A stretch of DNA of 16,628 bases, from NCBI GenBank assembly GCA_965372135.1, contig CBDVBD010000063.1, positions 1 to 16,628 on the forward strand. The letters are read 5' to 3'. A model generated the notes under the pieces. That model saw nothing but the letters and a program-made list of their open reading frames with translations. It made no database searches and had not been told where the DNA came from. This document shows positions 7,696 through 16,492 of this stretch, piece after piece. The position numbers and the translations under genes were made by a program. Position 1 is the first letter of the stretch; each line of letters starts with the position of its first letter. This stretch comes from CBDVBD01 sp965372135. Its GTDB lineage: Bacteria; Electryoneota; RPQS01; CBDVBD01.

Positions 7696-8196
7696 TCATG
7701 CCTGTTCCACAATGAAATCGAACGTGGTGAACTCGTTTTGGACACAGGTTTGAATGACTTTTAACAGCCACTGATAGGAAATGCGACGATCTCCTTGTAT
7801 GGTGATAACGCCTTTATGTACTTCCCTGCCTTTTTTCGCCAAGGCAGTTTGATGACTTTGAAGGAATTTACTCAATCCCGGCAGGGTCATGAGGTTCTCG
7901 TTGCTAAGTTCGTCGGGACGTGCTAAGATTTCTTCTCGATCAGTACCGGTATCAACAAACAATCCGCGCTGGGACAGTATCACGGCGACTTCTTTAGAAG
8001 TAGGCTCTTGGGAGGTCGATGCGGGTAGTTCCACTCCGGGAGCCCTCCTCATCAGATCCCCGGTTGCGGAAAACTGCATCAGCAGAAACAAAAGCATAAT
8101 CACCATCATGTCCATCAGCGGTGTGAACTTAGGTAATGGCGTCAAAGGATGTTTGTGTTTTTTCCCTTTCGAGGGTGCTTTTGGATCGAATATCAT
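7696..8196 (-). CDS. ExbD/TolR family proton-channel subunit, canonical Asp present
   Basis: 166 aa. A basic cytoplasmic N-terminus (KGKKHKHP) leads to FTPLMDMMVIMLLFLLMQF (24-42), the single TM helix. Asp29 falls three residues after Pro26, exactly where ExbD/TolR carry the proton-translocating Asp. The periplasmic part (about 50-166) has the small alpha/beta fold pattern of the family, for example VHKGVITIQGDRRISYQWLL (127-146). It should act with ExbB in the inner membrane to turn proton flow into movement. The ATG at 8196 has GAGGAA nine bases upstream. It lies 21 bases after the other ExbD gene. Family members are named by their partner (ExbD, TolR, AglQ/S), which cannot be settled here. 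Confidence 0.9.
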   Translation of the reverse strand: MIFDPKAPSKGKKHKHPLTPLPKFTPLMDMMVIMLLFLLMQFSATGDLMRRAPGVELPASTSQEPTSKEVAVILSQRGLFVDTGTDREEILARPDELSNENLMTLPGLSKFLQSHQTALAKKGREVHKGVITIQGDRRISYQWLLKVIQTCVQNEFTTFDFIVEQA

Positions 8197-8217
8197 GCTG
8201 ACAATTTCCTCAATAAC

Positions 8218-8775
8218 CTACCACAGTTGTCCAAGGACAGGAAAACTAAACAACGTTTCCCGATGGTCACCGACCCAAATATTTCGGGCGTGATCCATGG
8301 TAGAAACGATGGTTTGAAAGTCGGTGTTTGCCACCGCAGAGATCATGATTTCTTCATGGTCACGATACCGGGGTGGATCACCTACAATATTTTGTTTTAT
8401 TGTAAATAGCTGACGAGATAGTTCTTTGAAATCATATCGACCGGTTTCCGTAGGTGCGATTTCGAAGCTGGTATCGTGGTCAACCACCTGGTAGCCAATC
8501 AGGAATCGATAATCCGCTAAATTGACCCGTAGTGCGAGAACCGGTAATTCTTGTTGTGCCTCTTCCTGCGGTAAAACCGAAGCTCCGATACCTTCCGATG
8601 GTGGAGGCAGGTACTGCAGAATGCTGAGGTTGATTAGTTTGGATGTGACCAAGATCAGCGGAATCAGCACCACGATCAGGTTCATGATCGGCATGAGATT
8701 CGGCTCCGTCAGCGGCTGCACACGACGACGATAGTTTCCAGTCTTTTCCTTCTTAAGCGAGGGTTTAATTGCCAC
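8218..8775 (-). CDS. ExbD/TolR family protein with Asn in place of the channel Asp
   Basis: 185 aa. A Lys/Arg-rich cytoplasmic start (1-20) is followed by NLMPIMNLIVVLIPLILVTS (26-45), the ExbD TM helix. By the conserved N-x-x-P-x-x-D spacing the channel acid should be residue 32, which is Asn (AAT at 8682-8680). The periplasmic region (50-185) is ExbD-like but divergent, with a Pro-rich stalk (LPPPSEG) and an aromatic C-terminus (FSFPVLGQLW). It probably pairs with the downstream Asp-containing ExbD as a structural or regulatory subunit that cannot move protons itself. The start is GTG at 8775, overlapping the end of exbB by 11 bases, with GGAG eight bases upstream. The gene is otherwise intact, which argues against simple decay. 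Confidence 0.87.
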   Translation of the reverse strand: MAIKPSLKKEKTGNYRRRVQPLTEPNLMPIMNLIVVLIPLILVTSKLINLSILQYLPPPSEGIGASVLPQEEAQQELPVLALRVNLADYRFLIGYQVVDHDTSFEIAPTETGRYDFKELSRQLFTIKQNIVGDPPRYRDHEEIMISAVANTDFQTIVSTMDHARNIWVGDHRETLFSFPVLGQLW

Positions 8776-9421
8776 TGGCGGCGCTCCCTGTTAAGAGATG
8801 GATCAGTTTGACTGAATGCTCATCGATATCATCAATAATCGCTGTGGTGGCTGATGTGATGATATGATGAAAGATGAACGACGGAATTGCCACAGACAGA
8901 CCGGCGAAAGTGGTGAACATAGCAACGGAGATACCTCGAGCCAAGTCACCAGCCACCGAACCACCTCCGGTTGCGGAAAAGCTGGCAAAGGAGACAATCA
9001 GACCGAAAATGGTGCCCAGCAGACCGATCAGGGTTGATACATTGGCGATCATTGCCAGGTATCCGGTACGGGCACTGAGGCGGGGTATGATTTCCAATGC
9101 GGCTTCATCCACTGTGTTCTGGATAGTACGGAAGTCAATGAATTCCATTTTTTCCGCTTCTTCCAGCGCCTTGCGTACCACTTCCGGCAGCGCACGATGG
9201 CTGGCGGATTTGCACAATGCAATGGCACGTTTATAGTCGCCGTTCAACACCAGTTTCCGGATTTCAATCATGAATTTGGGTGCATTGACATTGGAGCGCA
9301 CGGAGATGTAATACATGCGCTCGATAATGATGGCTACCGAGATCACAAACAGGATCATAATAGCCCACATGAACACCCAACCGGTTTGACCGGGCACAAA
9401 CGAGTGAAAGAACTCACCCAT
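8765..9421 (-). CDS. ExbB/TolQ/MotA family inner-membrane motor subunit
   Basis: 218 aa from ATG at 9421. Three TM helices fit the family: about 17-34, 124-146 and 166-190, with a cytoplasmic loop between the first two. The conserved block NVSTLIGLLGTIFGLIVSF (127-145) and TTFAGLSVAIP (170-180) are present, including the pore-lining Thr positions (Thr137 and Thr170/171). A short cytoplasmic tail follows. It should form the stator pentamer with the two ExbD proteins encoded next and use the proton gradient. The start is decided by AGGAGG at 9428-9433, six bases from the ATG; the in-frame TTG at 9436 overlaps that Shine-Dalgarno and is rejected. The stop overlaps the next gene. About 140 AT-rich bases precede it, the largest gap in the operon, with no convincing promoter. 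Confidence 0.95.
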   Translation of the reverse strand: MGEFFHSFVPGQTGWVFMWAIMILFVISVAIIIERMYYISVRSNVNAPKFMIEIRKLVLNGDYKRAIALCKSASHRALPEVVRKALEEAEKMEFIDFRTIQNTVDEAALEIIPRLSARTGYLAMIANVSTLIGLLGTIFGLIVSFASFSATGGGSVAGDLARGISVAMFTTFAGLSVAIPSFIFHHIITSATTAIIDDIDEHSVKLIHLLTGSAASGN

Positions 9422-9427
9422 AATGGT

Positions 9428-9433
9428 CCTCCT
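9428..9433 (-). promoter_or_regulatory. Shine-Dalgarno that fixes the exbB start
   Basis: AGGAGG on the minus strand, six bases before ATG at 9421. The longer in-frame reading would begin with TTG at 9436 and run through this site, so the ATG is preferred. Confidence 0.85.
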
Positions 9434-9561
9434 CAACGGGATCCAGATTTCTTTTCAGATTACTGTAAATATGTTAAGTGTTGACGAATTATCTTTAATT
9501 GTGATGTACTATGTAGTCTTATGATTTTTTGTTGCTTTTTTATCTATTCAAAGTGTTTTTT

Positions 9562-9993
9562 TTATTCCCTTGGACGATTCAAAAGGATTTCCGGTTTTTC
9601 CAATTTTTTCGCTTGGAACTTCTGCTCGGGCACTTCTTCCGTTACTGTTGGCAATGCTTGCAGGGGGTTAGCGATCGGGGTGATTTCATCGGCTTCGATA
9701 CGCGGTTCTTCCCTGCTGTAGTAAATATCGAACAACGGTTCGACAATCGGGAATTCGATACGAATTCTAATGCGTTCCGGCTCAGTTTGGGGTTCAGATT
9801 TTGTAGTGTCCGCCATTACTTCCTGTTCCGTGGCGGTTGTTTCCTGTTCCTGAGCCAAGATCGGAGTGGTACAATGATACATCAAAACACAAAGCAAAAC
9901 GCATGCCAGACAACCGATTCCAAATGATTGTAATCGCAGGGGTTTAGGATTTTTATTATTGCAATTCTCGGAAAACATGGATGTTAGCCTCAA
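9562..9993 (-). CDS. Small exported or membrane-anchored protein of unknown function in the Exb operon
   Basis: I do not recognise this 143-aa protein. It has a Cys-rich hydrophobic segment (FGIGCLACVLLCVLMYHC, 24-41) ending in PILAQ, which reads as a signal peptide cut after Ala47 or as a membrane anchor. The remainder is a Glu/Thr/Pro-rich acidic stretch (48-73), a short IRIRIEFPIVEPLFDIYYS segment (75-93) with beta-like alternation, and a Pro/Glu/Lys-rich tail. It lies 30 bases after the giant TPR gene and before exbB, so it is probably co-transcribed and may be a periplasmic partner. Start is uncertain: TTG at 9993 has GAGGAG seven bases upstream, while ATG at 9978 has only GAGG nine bases upstream. 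No lipobox fits the Cys positions well. Confidence 0.72.
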   Translation of the reverse strand: MRLTSMFSENCNNKNPKPLRLQSFGIGCLACVLLCVLMYHCTTPILAQEQETTATEQEVMADTTKSEPQTEPERIRIRIEFPIVEPLFDIYYSREEPRIEADEITPIANPLQALPTVTEEVPEQKFQAKKLEKPEILLNRPRE

Positions 9994-10023
9994 AACAGGT
10001 CTCCTCGTTATCCCTTTCTTAGA

Positions 10024-13000
10024 TTATTGATCCGGACTTTGTGGTGTTAAGTTACCATAATTATCCGGGTCCAGAGCGGCTAATTTTTCCAGAATTTGGT
10101 TAGCATCATTGGAAACTATGGAAAAATTTTCCACAAATTGATGCCCGATTTTCAAGATATCGAGTTGATATTGACTCCAAACAAGTATCCACTGTTCGAA
10201 GACGAAAAGGGCGTCTTCTAAGACGATGGTTTCCTGTTCGGCAAATCCCAAGCGGCTCAAGCTAAGTCCGGCTTCTGCGTTTTGGATTTCGCCTTCGCAG
10301 ATGTTAGTGTATTCAACTACAAAAGCCAGGGATTGATCTTCCAAGGCATTGGTCACATTCCGCTGGAATCCATATTCCTGGAGTCTAAGAGTTATGTCTT
10401 CGCCGGTGCGGACAGTGGCTTGGGCATAGATATTAGTTTTTCGGTTTAAGTCATCTGTCAAAGCAGCATATTCAGACGCTTGCAAGCCGGCTAAAGTGGC
10501 GCCGTCACCTCGGGAAAGCACTTTATGATAATCGGGAATTGTTGTCCGGTAAGCCTCGACAGTTCTTCGAGTTAGATTTTCACCTTCAGCCAAATATTCC
10601 TTGATGGCGTTAATGGATCCCACGCGCGTTGTGTAATCCCAATCCAGGCTGTGATCCTGCAGGCTATCGGCGGATAGATAGGCTTGCTGATATAAATCAA
10701 TGACTTGTAAGGTCAAGAGCAATAATTCACCGTTCCAAAATTTGAATCGACGTTTGAGCTTGGATTGTTCTCCTAACCTACTGTAATCGGGAAGATCCAG
10801 CAACTCATTCAAGGTCGCATGAAGCTGAGTGGCATGGGATAAACGTAGATCCAAGTATTTACGACGGCAATAGTCCTGCTTGGCGGTGATATCCGCAATT
10901 AGGGAATCTATGATTGGTTTTTCATCGTCACTTGCTGTTTGGCTTCGAGCAACCAATCCGGCGTTAGCCTGTGGTAGTTCGCTAAGAATCCTGCGATATT
11001 CTTCGATGGCAAGTTCTTGATATCCGACGGCATTGCTGGCGATTTTTGCTCGCTGTCTCCCCATTTCTAGTGGATTAGGATCGGTGGGCGGATCCTGGTT
11101 GTGGTAAGTTTCAGCATAGTTTTCCAGGATCTCGGCACGTCGAACCATAGCAGCGACTGCCTCCGCGTCCGACCAGGCGATCAATTGATCGTAACCGCTA
11201 GTCAGGGTTTCGCTGAGGCGTTTCTTTTCGCGTATTTTGGCATTGAGTTGCGACCGATGAGTGAATTGGATATCGCGAAATGTATGATAGTTCCACTCGA
11301 GGACCGCGAATAATGATTTTGAGGCTAAGGGGCGGACACCCTCGATACCTTCGATGTTTCTACTCGACAGCCGTTTGTAAGCGTCAACCGCTTTCTGGAA
11401 TTCCTGGCGAGCCCCGGCATTATCACCCTGATTCCTCAGAAAGGTTCCACGTTTATAATAGGCATGCACTACATTGGGATCGTCGGGGTAATCTTCGGCG
11501 AATTGAGTATAAATTTGACTGGCACCTGCATTGTTTGCCATCTGCCCCATCAGCAAAGCGGCACCGAACAACAGTGTGCTGGCTTCAGCAGAATTGGGAT
11601 AAGTAGCAACGAAGGTTTGGTTAGCTTCGACTGCTTTATCGGTATTACCGGCTCTGGTGTAGCATTGGGTGGCATTATACAGCGCATCGGAACGAAGCAG
11701 GGAATTCGGATACTGGTTGAACAAGCGCATATACAAATCCGCTGCCGGTTCCGGTTGATCCAGCTCGGTGGCTAATATATAGGCGTGATTGTATAGAGCG
11801 CGATCCATGAATTGGGAATTGGGATACCTTTCTTCCAACTGTTCATAGGCGTTGACTGCGTTGTAGTAATCCCGACCCTCAGTAAATTCCAATCCGGCAT
11901 TGAACAAAGCGGCATCGGTATATTGGAAGTCCGGAATTTCGTCGGCGACTCGTTTATATTCCCTGCCTGCGTTTTGATGGTCAAGGGCGATATTGGTAGT
12001 TTTTGCGTTCTTGCTGAGCTCATCCGCAGATTGGAATATGGCTTCAGCCATGCGGATACGCACCGATTCTTTAAATTCGGGGTCGATATCCAGTTCAAGC
12101 AGGTGTCGGGCTCGGGATTCAGTTCCCGCATAGTCCCCTTCTTCGATATGCCCGTTCAGGATTAGTTTATTGGCTTCTATGACATCGGACTCGTCACCGA
12201 CAGATTTTTCTTCCACTAGAACCAACCAGTAACGCGACATGGCAAATTCGTTGACATCAAAGAACAGCTTGCCTGCATACCATAGATAAAGAGGTGTTTT
12301 ATCGCCATTTGGGAACAGGGATAAATAGGTGTCCAAGGCTTGGCAGAATAGGATTTCCGATGTATTTAAATACCGATACCAGCTTGGATATTGGTCATCG
12401 AAGTCGGCACGGATTTCCACTGTTTGGATAATTTCATTTCTTTGTGTTTCACCAAAGACATAACCTCCGCTTTTTTCAGCATCGACAATAGCAAAAGCGG
12501 CTACGACTGCATTTTTTGCAGCGGTTTCGCGACGTTCGGTATCTTCGGGATATTCCCGGCATAGGGACAGGAACTGGTGGTAGGCGTCTAAGTATCGCTC
12601 CAACGGGGGGTTATAGAGCATCATGGCAACGTTCATGTGGACATTCGGCGCCCAGTTAGATGCGGGGAAAGCATCCAGAAATCTCTGGCAAAAGGATACT
12701 GCTTTTTCTAAAGCTTGTGGGTCTCTGCTCTGTACGGCTTCCGTGGTGATTTCATCAGTGCTCTTTAAGAGGAACGACTCACGTTTGGCATCCACCAGCA
12801 CACCAAGTTCAGGATCGGGATTTGCCTGGCGCCAGGCACCTTCCGGACCGTATACCACCATGAACAACTCGCGCTCCTCAATGGCGCGAATTCCGGCATC
12901 TTCCATGGCGATGATCTTCTGTTCATGGACGTCAACCACTTCTGGAGTCAACGGATAGAATGTGATGTAGAGATCATAGGCAGCGACGGCTTGTTCCCAC

Positions 13001-14322
13001 TCAAATAACCTGGCATGGATTTCCCCCATTTGTTGAATCACATCCTTACCATAGGTGTCACGACGATATGGATTATCTTGCACAAACCGGGCAACGTTTT
13101 CCAATCCTCCTTCCCCCCATTGTTTGGAAGTAAAAAGCAGCGCCAGATACCGCACAGATTTCTGATAGAAGGATGAGACTTCAGAAGGCTCTAAACGGTT
13201 TTCATGCGCCAAAGTGGTTTCGATGCATTGTGTAAAGGCATCTACAGCCTGATTGAAACGGTTTGCTCGATAATTCGCCCATCCTATTTTGAAATAAGCA
13301 TCGTTATGGTGCAGGGTGTCTGGGGTACTTAACACGGATCGATACGCGGATATCGCCAGATCCATGTTCGATTCCAGATCCTCGGGGTTTTCAATTTCCT
13401 GGAAGAAGTTATAGTCCCCAACCCCAAGATATACCATTGATAAATATGGACTTTCGGGGAAATAATTGACTATCCGCTGGTAATTTTCGATGATTTTATG
13501 TTTGTTTTCGGGATCGTTTTCGCTTTCGTATAGTTTTGCCAAATTATACAAACAGTCGTCGACGTATTTGCCATGAGGATAGTCATTGAGAATGCGCTGG
13601 TATATTTCCTTAGCACTGGAATAATCCGGTATTGGGCGTTTGGGAATCGGCTCGCCTTTGGCTTGTGCATCCTCGACATCTTCATTCCATTGGTCGAAGG
13701 TTAAGAGGAAATTGGCACCGTCATCCTGGTAGTACAACTCCGCCAAGCGGTACAGGAAATCCTGCAATACTTCGGCACGCTGGGGATACTTCGCCAGGAA
13801 TTCATTGGTCTCCATGGTGAGCAACAGGGCTTCAGCACGGGCAATCAGCGCCTTTCTTTCCTCGCTGAGTAATTCGAATCCCCGCTCACGTTCCGCTAAG
13901 TATCCTTGGCGTATCTGCTGAAGTTCGCCTGGGGACATCCGAGAAATTTGATACCGTTCCACCATCTTCAGCAGTTCGATGAACCGGCTGCGTAGGGATT
14001 CAATTTCCGCCAAGGTTTCCGGGGTTTCCGCCAATGCGCGGTCTTTGATGGATTCCAGTTCGCGGATTTTTTCCAGAATCAGTTGACCTTCATTGACCCA
14101 ATCCGCCATTTCACCATATTGTTCCCCTGCGGTGACATCCATCCACCGGTTTAAAATATCGGTGGGGATGGTTTCCGAAGGAGCAGGTGCAGGTTGGGCA
14201 TTCAACAGGCTTGCCAACAATGCGATGGCAACTGTAGATGCCAGCCAATGCCAAATTTTCTTTCTTTTAGGAGCTTTGGCGATTGGGCTGTCGAAATTCA
14301 TAAAGGTGCAGCTCTTATTCAT
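10024..14322 (-). CDS. Giant exported TPR protein (BamD/YbgF-like repeats)
   Basis: About 1432 aa from ATG at 14322. A basic leader (KAPKRKK) and hydrophobic core ending in LLNAQ (about 16-43) form a signal peptide or anchor. The protein is nearly all helical. TPR-like blocks lie at about 180-375, 430-600 and 780-985. The third has four YPNS/YPDD signatures at about 833, 871, 908 and 945, a 37-38-residue period typical of YbgF/BamD-type repeats. The last 430 residues are helical without clear TPR marks. A periplasmic scaffold role beside an ExbB/ExbD motor is inferred. Start is open: GTG at 14337, ATG at 14322 (overlapping the upstream stop) and ATG at 14301 (weak AAGAG) are all possible. The chosen start implies translational coupling to the 725-aa TPR gene. 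No enzyme motif is seen. Confidence 0.9.
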   Translation of the reverse strand: MNKSCTFMNFDSPIAKAPKRKKIWHWLASTVAIALLASLLNAQPAPAPSETIPTDILNRWMDVTAGEQYGEMADWVNEGQLILEKIRELESIKDRALAETPETLAEIESLRSRFIELLKMVERYQISRMSPGELQQIRQGYLAERERGFELLSEERKALIARAEALLLTMETNEFLAKYPQRAEVLQDFLYRLAELYYQDDGANFLLTFDQWNEDVEDAQAKGEPIPKRPIPDYSSAKEIYQRILNDYPHGKYVDDCLYNLAKLYESENDPENKHKIIENYQRIVNYFPESPYLSMVYLGVGDYNFFQEIENPEDLESNMDLAISAYRSVLSTPDTLHHNDAYFKIGWANYRANRFNQAVDAFTQCIETTLAHENRLEPSEVSSFYQKSVRYLALLFTSKQWGEGGLENVARFVQDNPYRRDTYGKDVIQQMGEIHARLFEWEQAVAAYDLYITFYPLTPEVVDVHEQKIIAMEDAGIRAIEERELFMVVYGPEGAWRQANPDPELGVLVDAKRESFLLKSTDEITTEAVQSRDPQALEKAVSFCQRFLDAFPASNWAPNVHMNVAMMLYNPPLERYLDAYHQFLSLCREYPEDTERRETAAKNAVVAAFAIVDAEKSGGYVFGETQRNEIIQTVEIRADFDDQYPSWYRYLNTSEILFCQALDTYLSLFPNGDKTPLYLWYAGKLFFDVNEFAMSRYWLVLVEEKSVGDESDVIEANKLILNGHIEEGDYAGTESRARHLLELDIDPEFKESVRIRMAEAIFQSADELSKNAKTTNIALDHQNAGREYKRVADEIPDFQYTDAALFNAGLEFTEGRDYYNAVNAYEQLEERYPNSQFMDRALYNHAYILATELDQPEPAADLYMRLFNQYPNSLLRSDALYNATQCYTRAGNTDKAVEANQTFVATYPNSAEASTLLFGAALLMGQMANNAGASQIYTQFAEDYPDDPNVVHAYYKRGTFLRNQGDNAGARQEFQKAVDAYKRLSSRNIEGIEGVRPLASKSLFAVLEWNYHTFRDIQFTHRSQLNAKIREKKRLSETLTSGYDQLIAWSDAEAVAAMVRRAEILENYAETYHNQDPPTDPNPLEMGRQRAKIASNAVGYQELAIEEYRRILSELPQANAGLVARSQTASDDEKPIIDSLIADITAKQDYCRRKYLDLRLSHATQLHATLNELLDLPDYSRLGEQSKLKRRFKFWNGELLLLTLQVIDLYQQAYLSADSLQDHSLDWDYTTRVGSINAIKEYLAEGENLTRRTVEAYRTTIPDYHKVLSRGDGATLAGLQASEYAALTDDLNRKTNIYAQATVRTGEDITLRLQEYGFQRNVTNALEDQSLAFVVEYTNICEGEIQNAEAGLSLSRLGFAEQETIVLEDALFVFEQWILVWSQYQLDILKIGHQFVENFSIVSNDANQILEKLAALDPDNYGNLTPQSPDQ

Positions 14323-16492
14323 TCTGGTTATCCACACCTGTTTCAGCGGGCTCCGGTTCAGATATTCCGCTTTCCAGGTCTATGAGTAACTGATTGATAG
14401 AATTGAGATAACTGTTCACATCATCCAAACGGGACTGCCGCTGACCATACCGGGCAAACAATCCGCCGGACATGTAGGATCGGCGGAAGCTGAATTCCGC
14501 CCACCGGCTCAAATTGGTTTCCGGGATTTCCGGATTTATGTCATCGAACTGTGATCGCTGGAAATCCATCTCGGCAAATGCTTCCGCCAGTTTTATCCGA
14601 TCCTGTTCCAACTGGAATCTTGCATTGTAATCTTTCATACTCAAAGATTGTTTTTCCATCTCTTTCGTTGAAGCAAGATTGGCTTCCAGCTTTTCCATTT
14701 CCTCGTCAGCATTCTGAATCGCCCATGCTGAGAAGGACTTAGCAAATTGGGCGTCATGTTCCTGCAAGAAGGGTGGATTCCGCAGTGCAATCATCTGGCG
14801 CAATACATCAAGCCGTGAATGTAGAACAGTGGCTTTGTCTTGGATGTTCAGGAAATTATGCAGGGTCGAAGAAATGCTAGTTCTTTCCACGGGTTCAGAC
14901 AATTCTCCCAGATCCCTGACGATATGCGCTATGGCGGTTTGCTCGGCAAATACCGGTTGTAAATGCTGATTGGCTTCCCACATTTCCAAGACACGCAGTC
15001 GTTGCATCAGGATAGTCATGTTGCTGCGGGTTTCCAGATATCGTTCAAACAGATCCCGACGTCCACTTATAAACACCGCATCTTCAAGGCTTTTAATTGC
15101 CTGGAATGTCATTAGGATTTGTTTACGTTCCTGAAGGGCGCTTTCTAACTCCCAGCTCAAAACGGCATCGTCCATCACTGACTGGAATACATCCTTACCC
15201 TTATCAGGAGCAACGGGAGTTTGCTGACTGTAGGCATCCAGGCAGGCTGCTTCATATGCAACTTTGTCTGATGGGAAATAGGTTAGCAGTTCTTGGGTTG
15301 TCTCCACAGTTTTAAGGTAATCCTTGAGCAGGAAGTACGCCCAAGCTTTTTCCAACAATGACATTGGGTAACATGGGGAACTGTTATCGACGGCGGATAA
15401 TAAGTCAATTGCTTCTGCAAACTCACCTAAATCACTATAAATACTCGCCAGCCGCACTTTGGCGTCGTCTATGATGTGTTTATGAATATTATTTTTAGAA
15501 ATAGTCTCCTGCAGTATCCGAATGGCGATTTCCTCATCACCGTTCAAGGCTCTCGCAGAAGCAAGCAGGATATCGCCCAGTACGCGAACATCGGAATTTG
15601 GGCTGATTGAGGTGGTATAGGTGATAGTCTTATCGTATTCGCTTAGGACAAACGATATTCGCGACATTCGGTGGTTGATACTGTCCTGTAAAGAAGTTTC
15701 CAACTGGGCGATTCCGGATTCGGATGTCTCATAGAGATTTGCCATTTCCCGGTACAGGTTTAAATCATCAAGGATAGCAAAGGCACGAATAATGGCATCA
15801 TCCCAATATAGCGACTCTTGGAAACCTTCTATAATTCGATAGTAGCCGGAAAATGCGTGGTACAACAACCCCAACGATTGCAAGGCTTCACTGCGGTAGA
15901 AGAGGATGTCATCAATAGTTTTATATCCGTACGCGTCCAAGATGCTGTCGAACCATAGGACGGAAAGCTGCCATTTTTGCTGGGCATATGCCTCCAACCC
16001 GAGTTTGTACTCCTCTTTGAACATGCGGAACTTCTGCTCTACACTGGCGCTTTCGATCAATTGGTTACGGATTTCATCAATCTGAATCAGAGATCTAAAG
16101 TGTTCTTCGAGTTGGGACTTTTCCCATGCAGGGTAGGCTTCGTTGATCCTGCGATCGCTGAAAGTTGTGGTATTAAAAGGAGTAAAGGGGGGCAGGTTTG
16201 TCCAGGTGTGGTTCGTGATGTCGGACGGTTTCAGGCTTCCTTCTTTTCGTCGAAGTTTGATTTCTTTAACCACCATTTGGGTTAAGCCCGCCAGGTAGGT
16301 TTCCCGCATGTGCATATCTTTAGTAAAATCAATACTTCTGTCTAGGAAATATTTTGTAGAATATTCATGGAAAAGACTATCAGCGGGGACACCGAGCACA
16401 TGAGATTGGGCGTTGATAACGCTTACAGGTAGTAAAACAAGAATGACCCCAGCCAGCAGGGTCAGCCATCGAAATCGTTCGCTAAAAGCCAT
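14315..16492 (-). CDS. Exported TPR/coiled-coil protein, first gene of the envelope operon
   Basis: 725 aa with a clear signal peptide (hydrophobic 9-27, likely cut after INA at 28). Residues 30-160 are non-repetitive. Helical TPR-like repeats run from about 160 to 420, for example ALNGDEEIAIRILQETIS, SDLGEFAEAIDLLSAV and FLLKDYLKTVETTQELLTYF. The rest to about 700 is highly charged and probably coiled coil, ending in an acidic tail. The protein should be periplasmic or surface-held by partners; no TM anchor follows the signal. The ATG at 16492 has only a weak GGA upstream, but a near-consensus promoter lies 77 bases before it. Its 3' end overlaps the giant TPR gene, so the two are probably made together and may interact. 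No specific family was recognised. Confidence 0.9.
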   Translation of the reverse strand: MAFSERFRWLTLLAGVILVLLPVSVINAQSHVLGVPADSLFHEYSTKYFLDRSIDFTKDMHMRETYLAGLTQMVVKEIKLRRKEGSLKPSDITNHTWTNLPPFTPFNTTTFSDRRINEAYPAWEKSQLEEHFRSLIQIDEIRNQLIESASVEQKFRMFKEEYKLGLEAYAQQKWQLSVLWFDSILDAYGYKTIDDILFYRSEALQSLGLLYHAFSGYYRIIEGFQESLYWDDAIIRAFAILDDLNLYREMANLYETSESGIAQLETSLQDSINHRMSRISFVLSEYDKTITYTTSISPNSDVRVLGDILLASARALNGDEEIAIRILQETISKNNIHKHIIDDAKVRLASIYSDLGEFAEAIDLLSAVDNSSPCYPMSLLEKAWAYFLLKDYLKTVETTQELLTYFPSDKVAYEAACLDAYSQQTPVAPDKGKDVFQSVMDDAVLSWELESALQERKQILMTFQAIKSLEDAVFISGRRDLFERYLETRSNMTILMQRLRVLEMWEANQHLQPVFAEQTAIAHIVRDLGELSEPVERTSISSTLHNFLNIQDKATVLHSRLDVLRQMIALRNPPFLQEHDAQFAKSFSAWAIQNADEEMEKLEANLASTKEMEKQSLSMKDYNARFQLEQDRIKLAEAFAEMDFQRSQFDDINPEIPETNLSRWAEFSFRRSYMSGGLFARYGQRQSRLDDVNSYLNSINQLLIDLESGISEPEPAETGVDNQNE

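Noticed and set aside
9481..9510. Plus-strand promoter-like TTGACG with TGTACT at 18-base spacing in the gap before exbB
   Set aside because: Weak -10, and no plausible plus-strand gene follows; likely chance in AT-rich DNA.
9422..9561. Internal promoter before exbB (TTAAAG, 16 bases, TAACAT)
   Set aside because: Only about half the consensus bases match; the gap is AT-rich so weak matches are expected. Not listed as a feature.
9529..9927. Plus-strand 132-aa Phe-rich reading frame
   Set aside because: It mirrors the 143-aa minus-strand gene, has no good Shine-Dalgarno, and its Phe richness comes from A-rich/GAA codons on the other strand.
11827..12165. Tandem DNA repeats suspected from the regular YPNS spacing in the giant TPR gene
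   Set aside because: Periodicity is at protein level only; the nucleotide sequences of successive units differ too much to be a DNA repeat.
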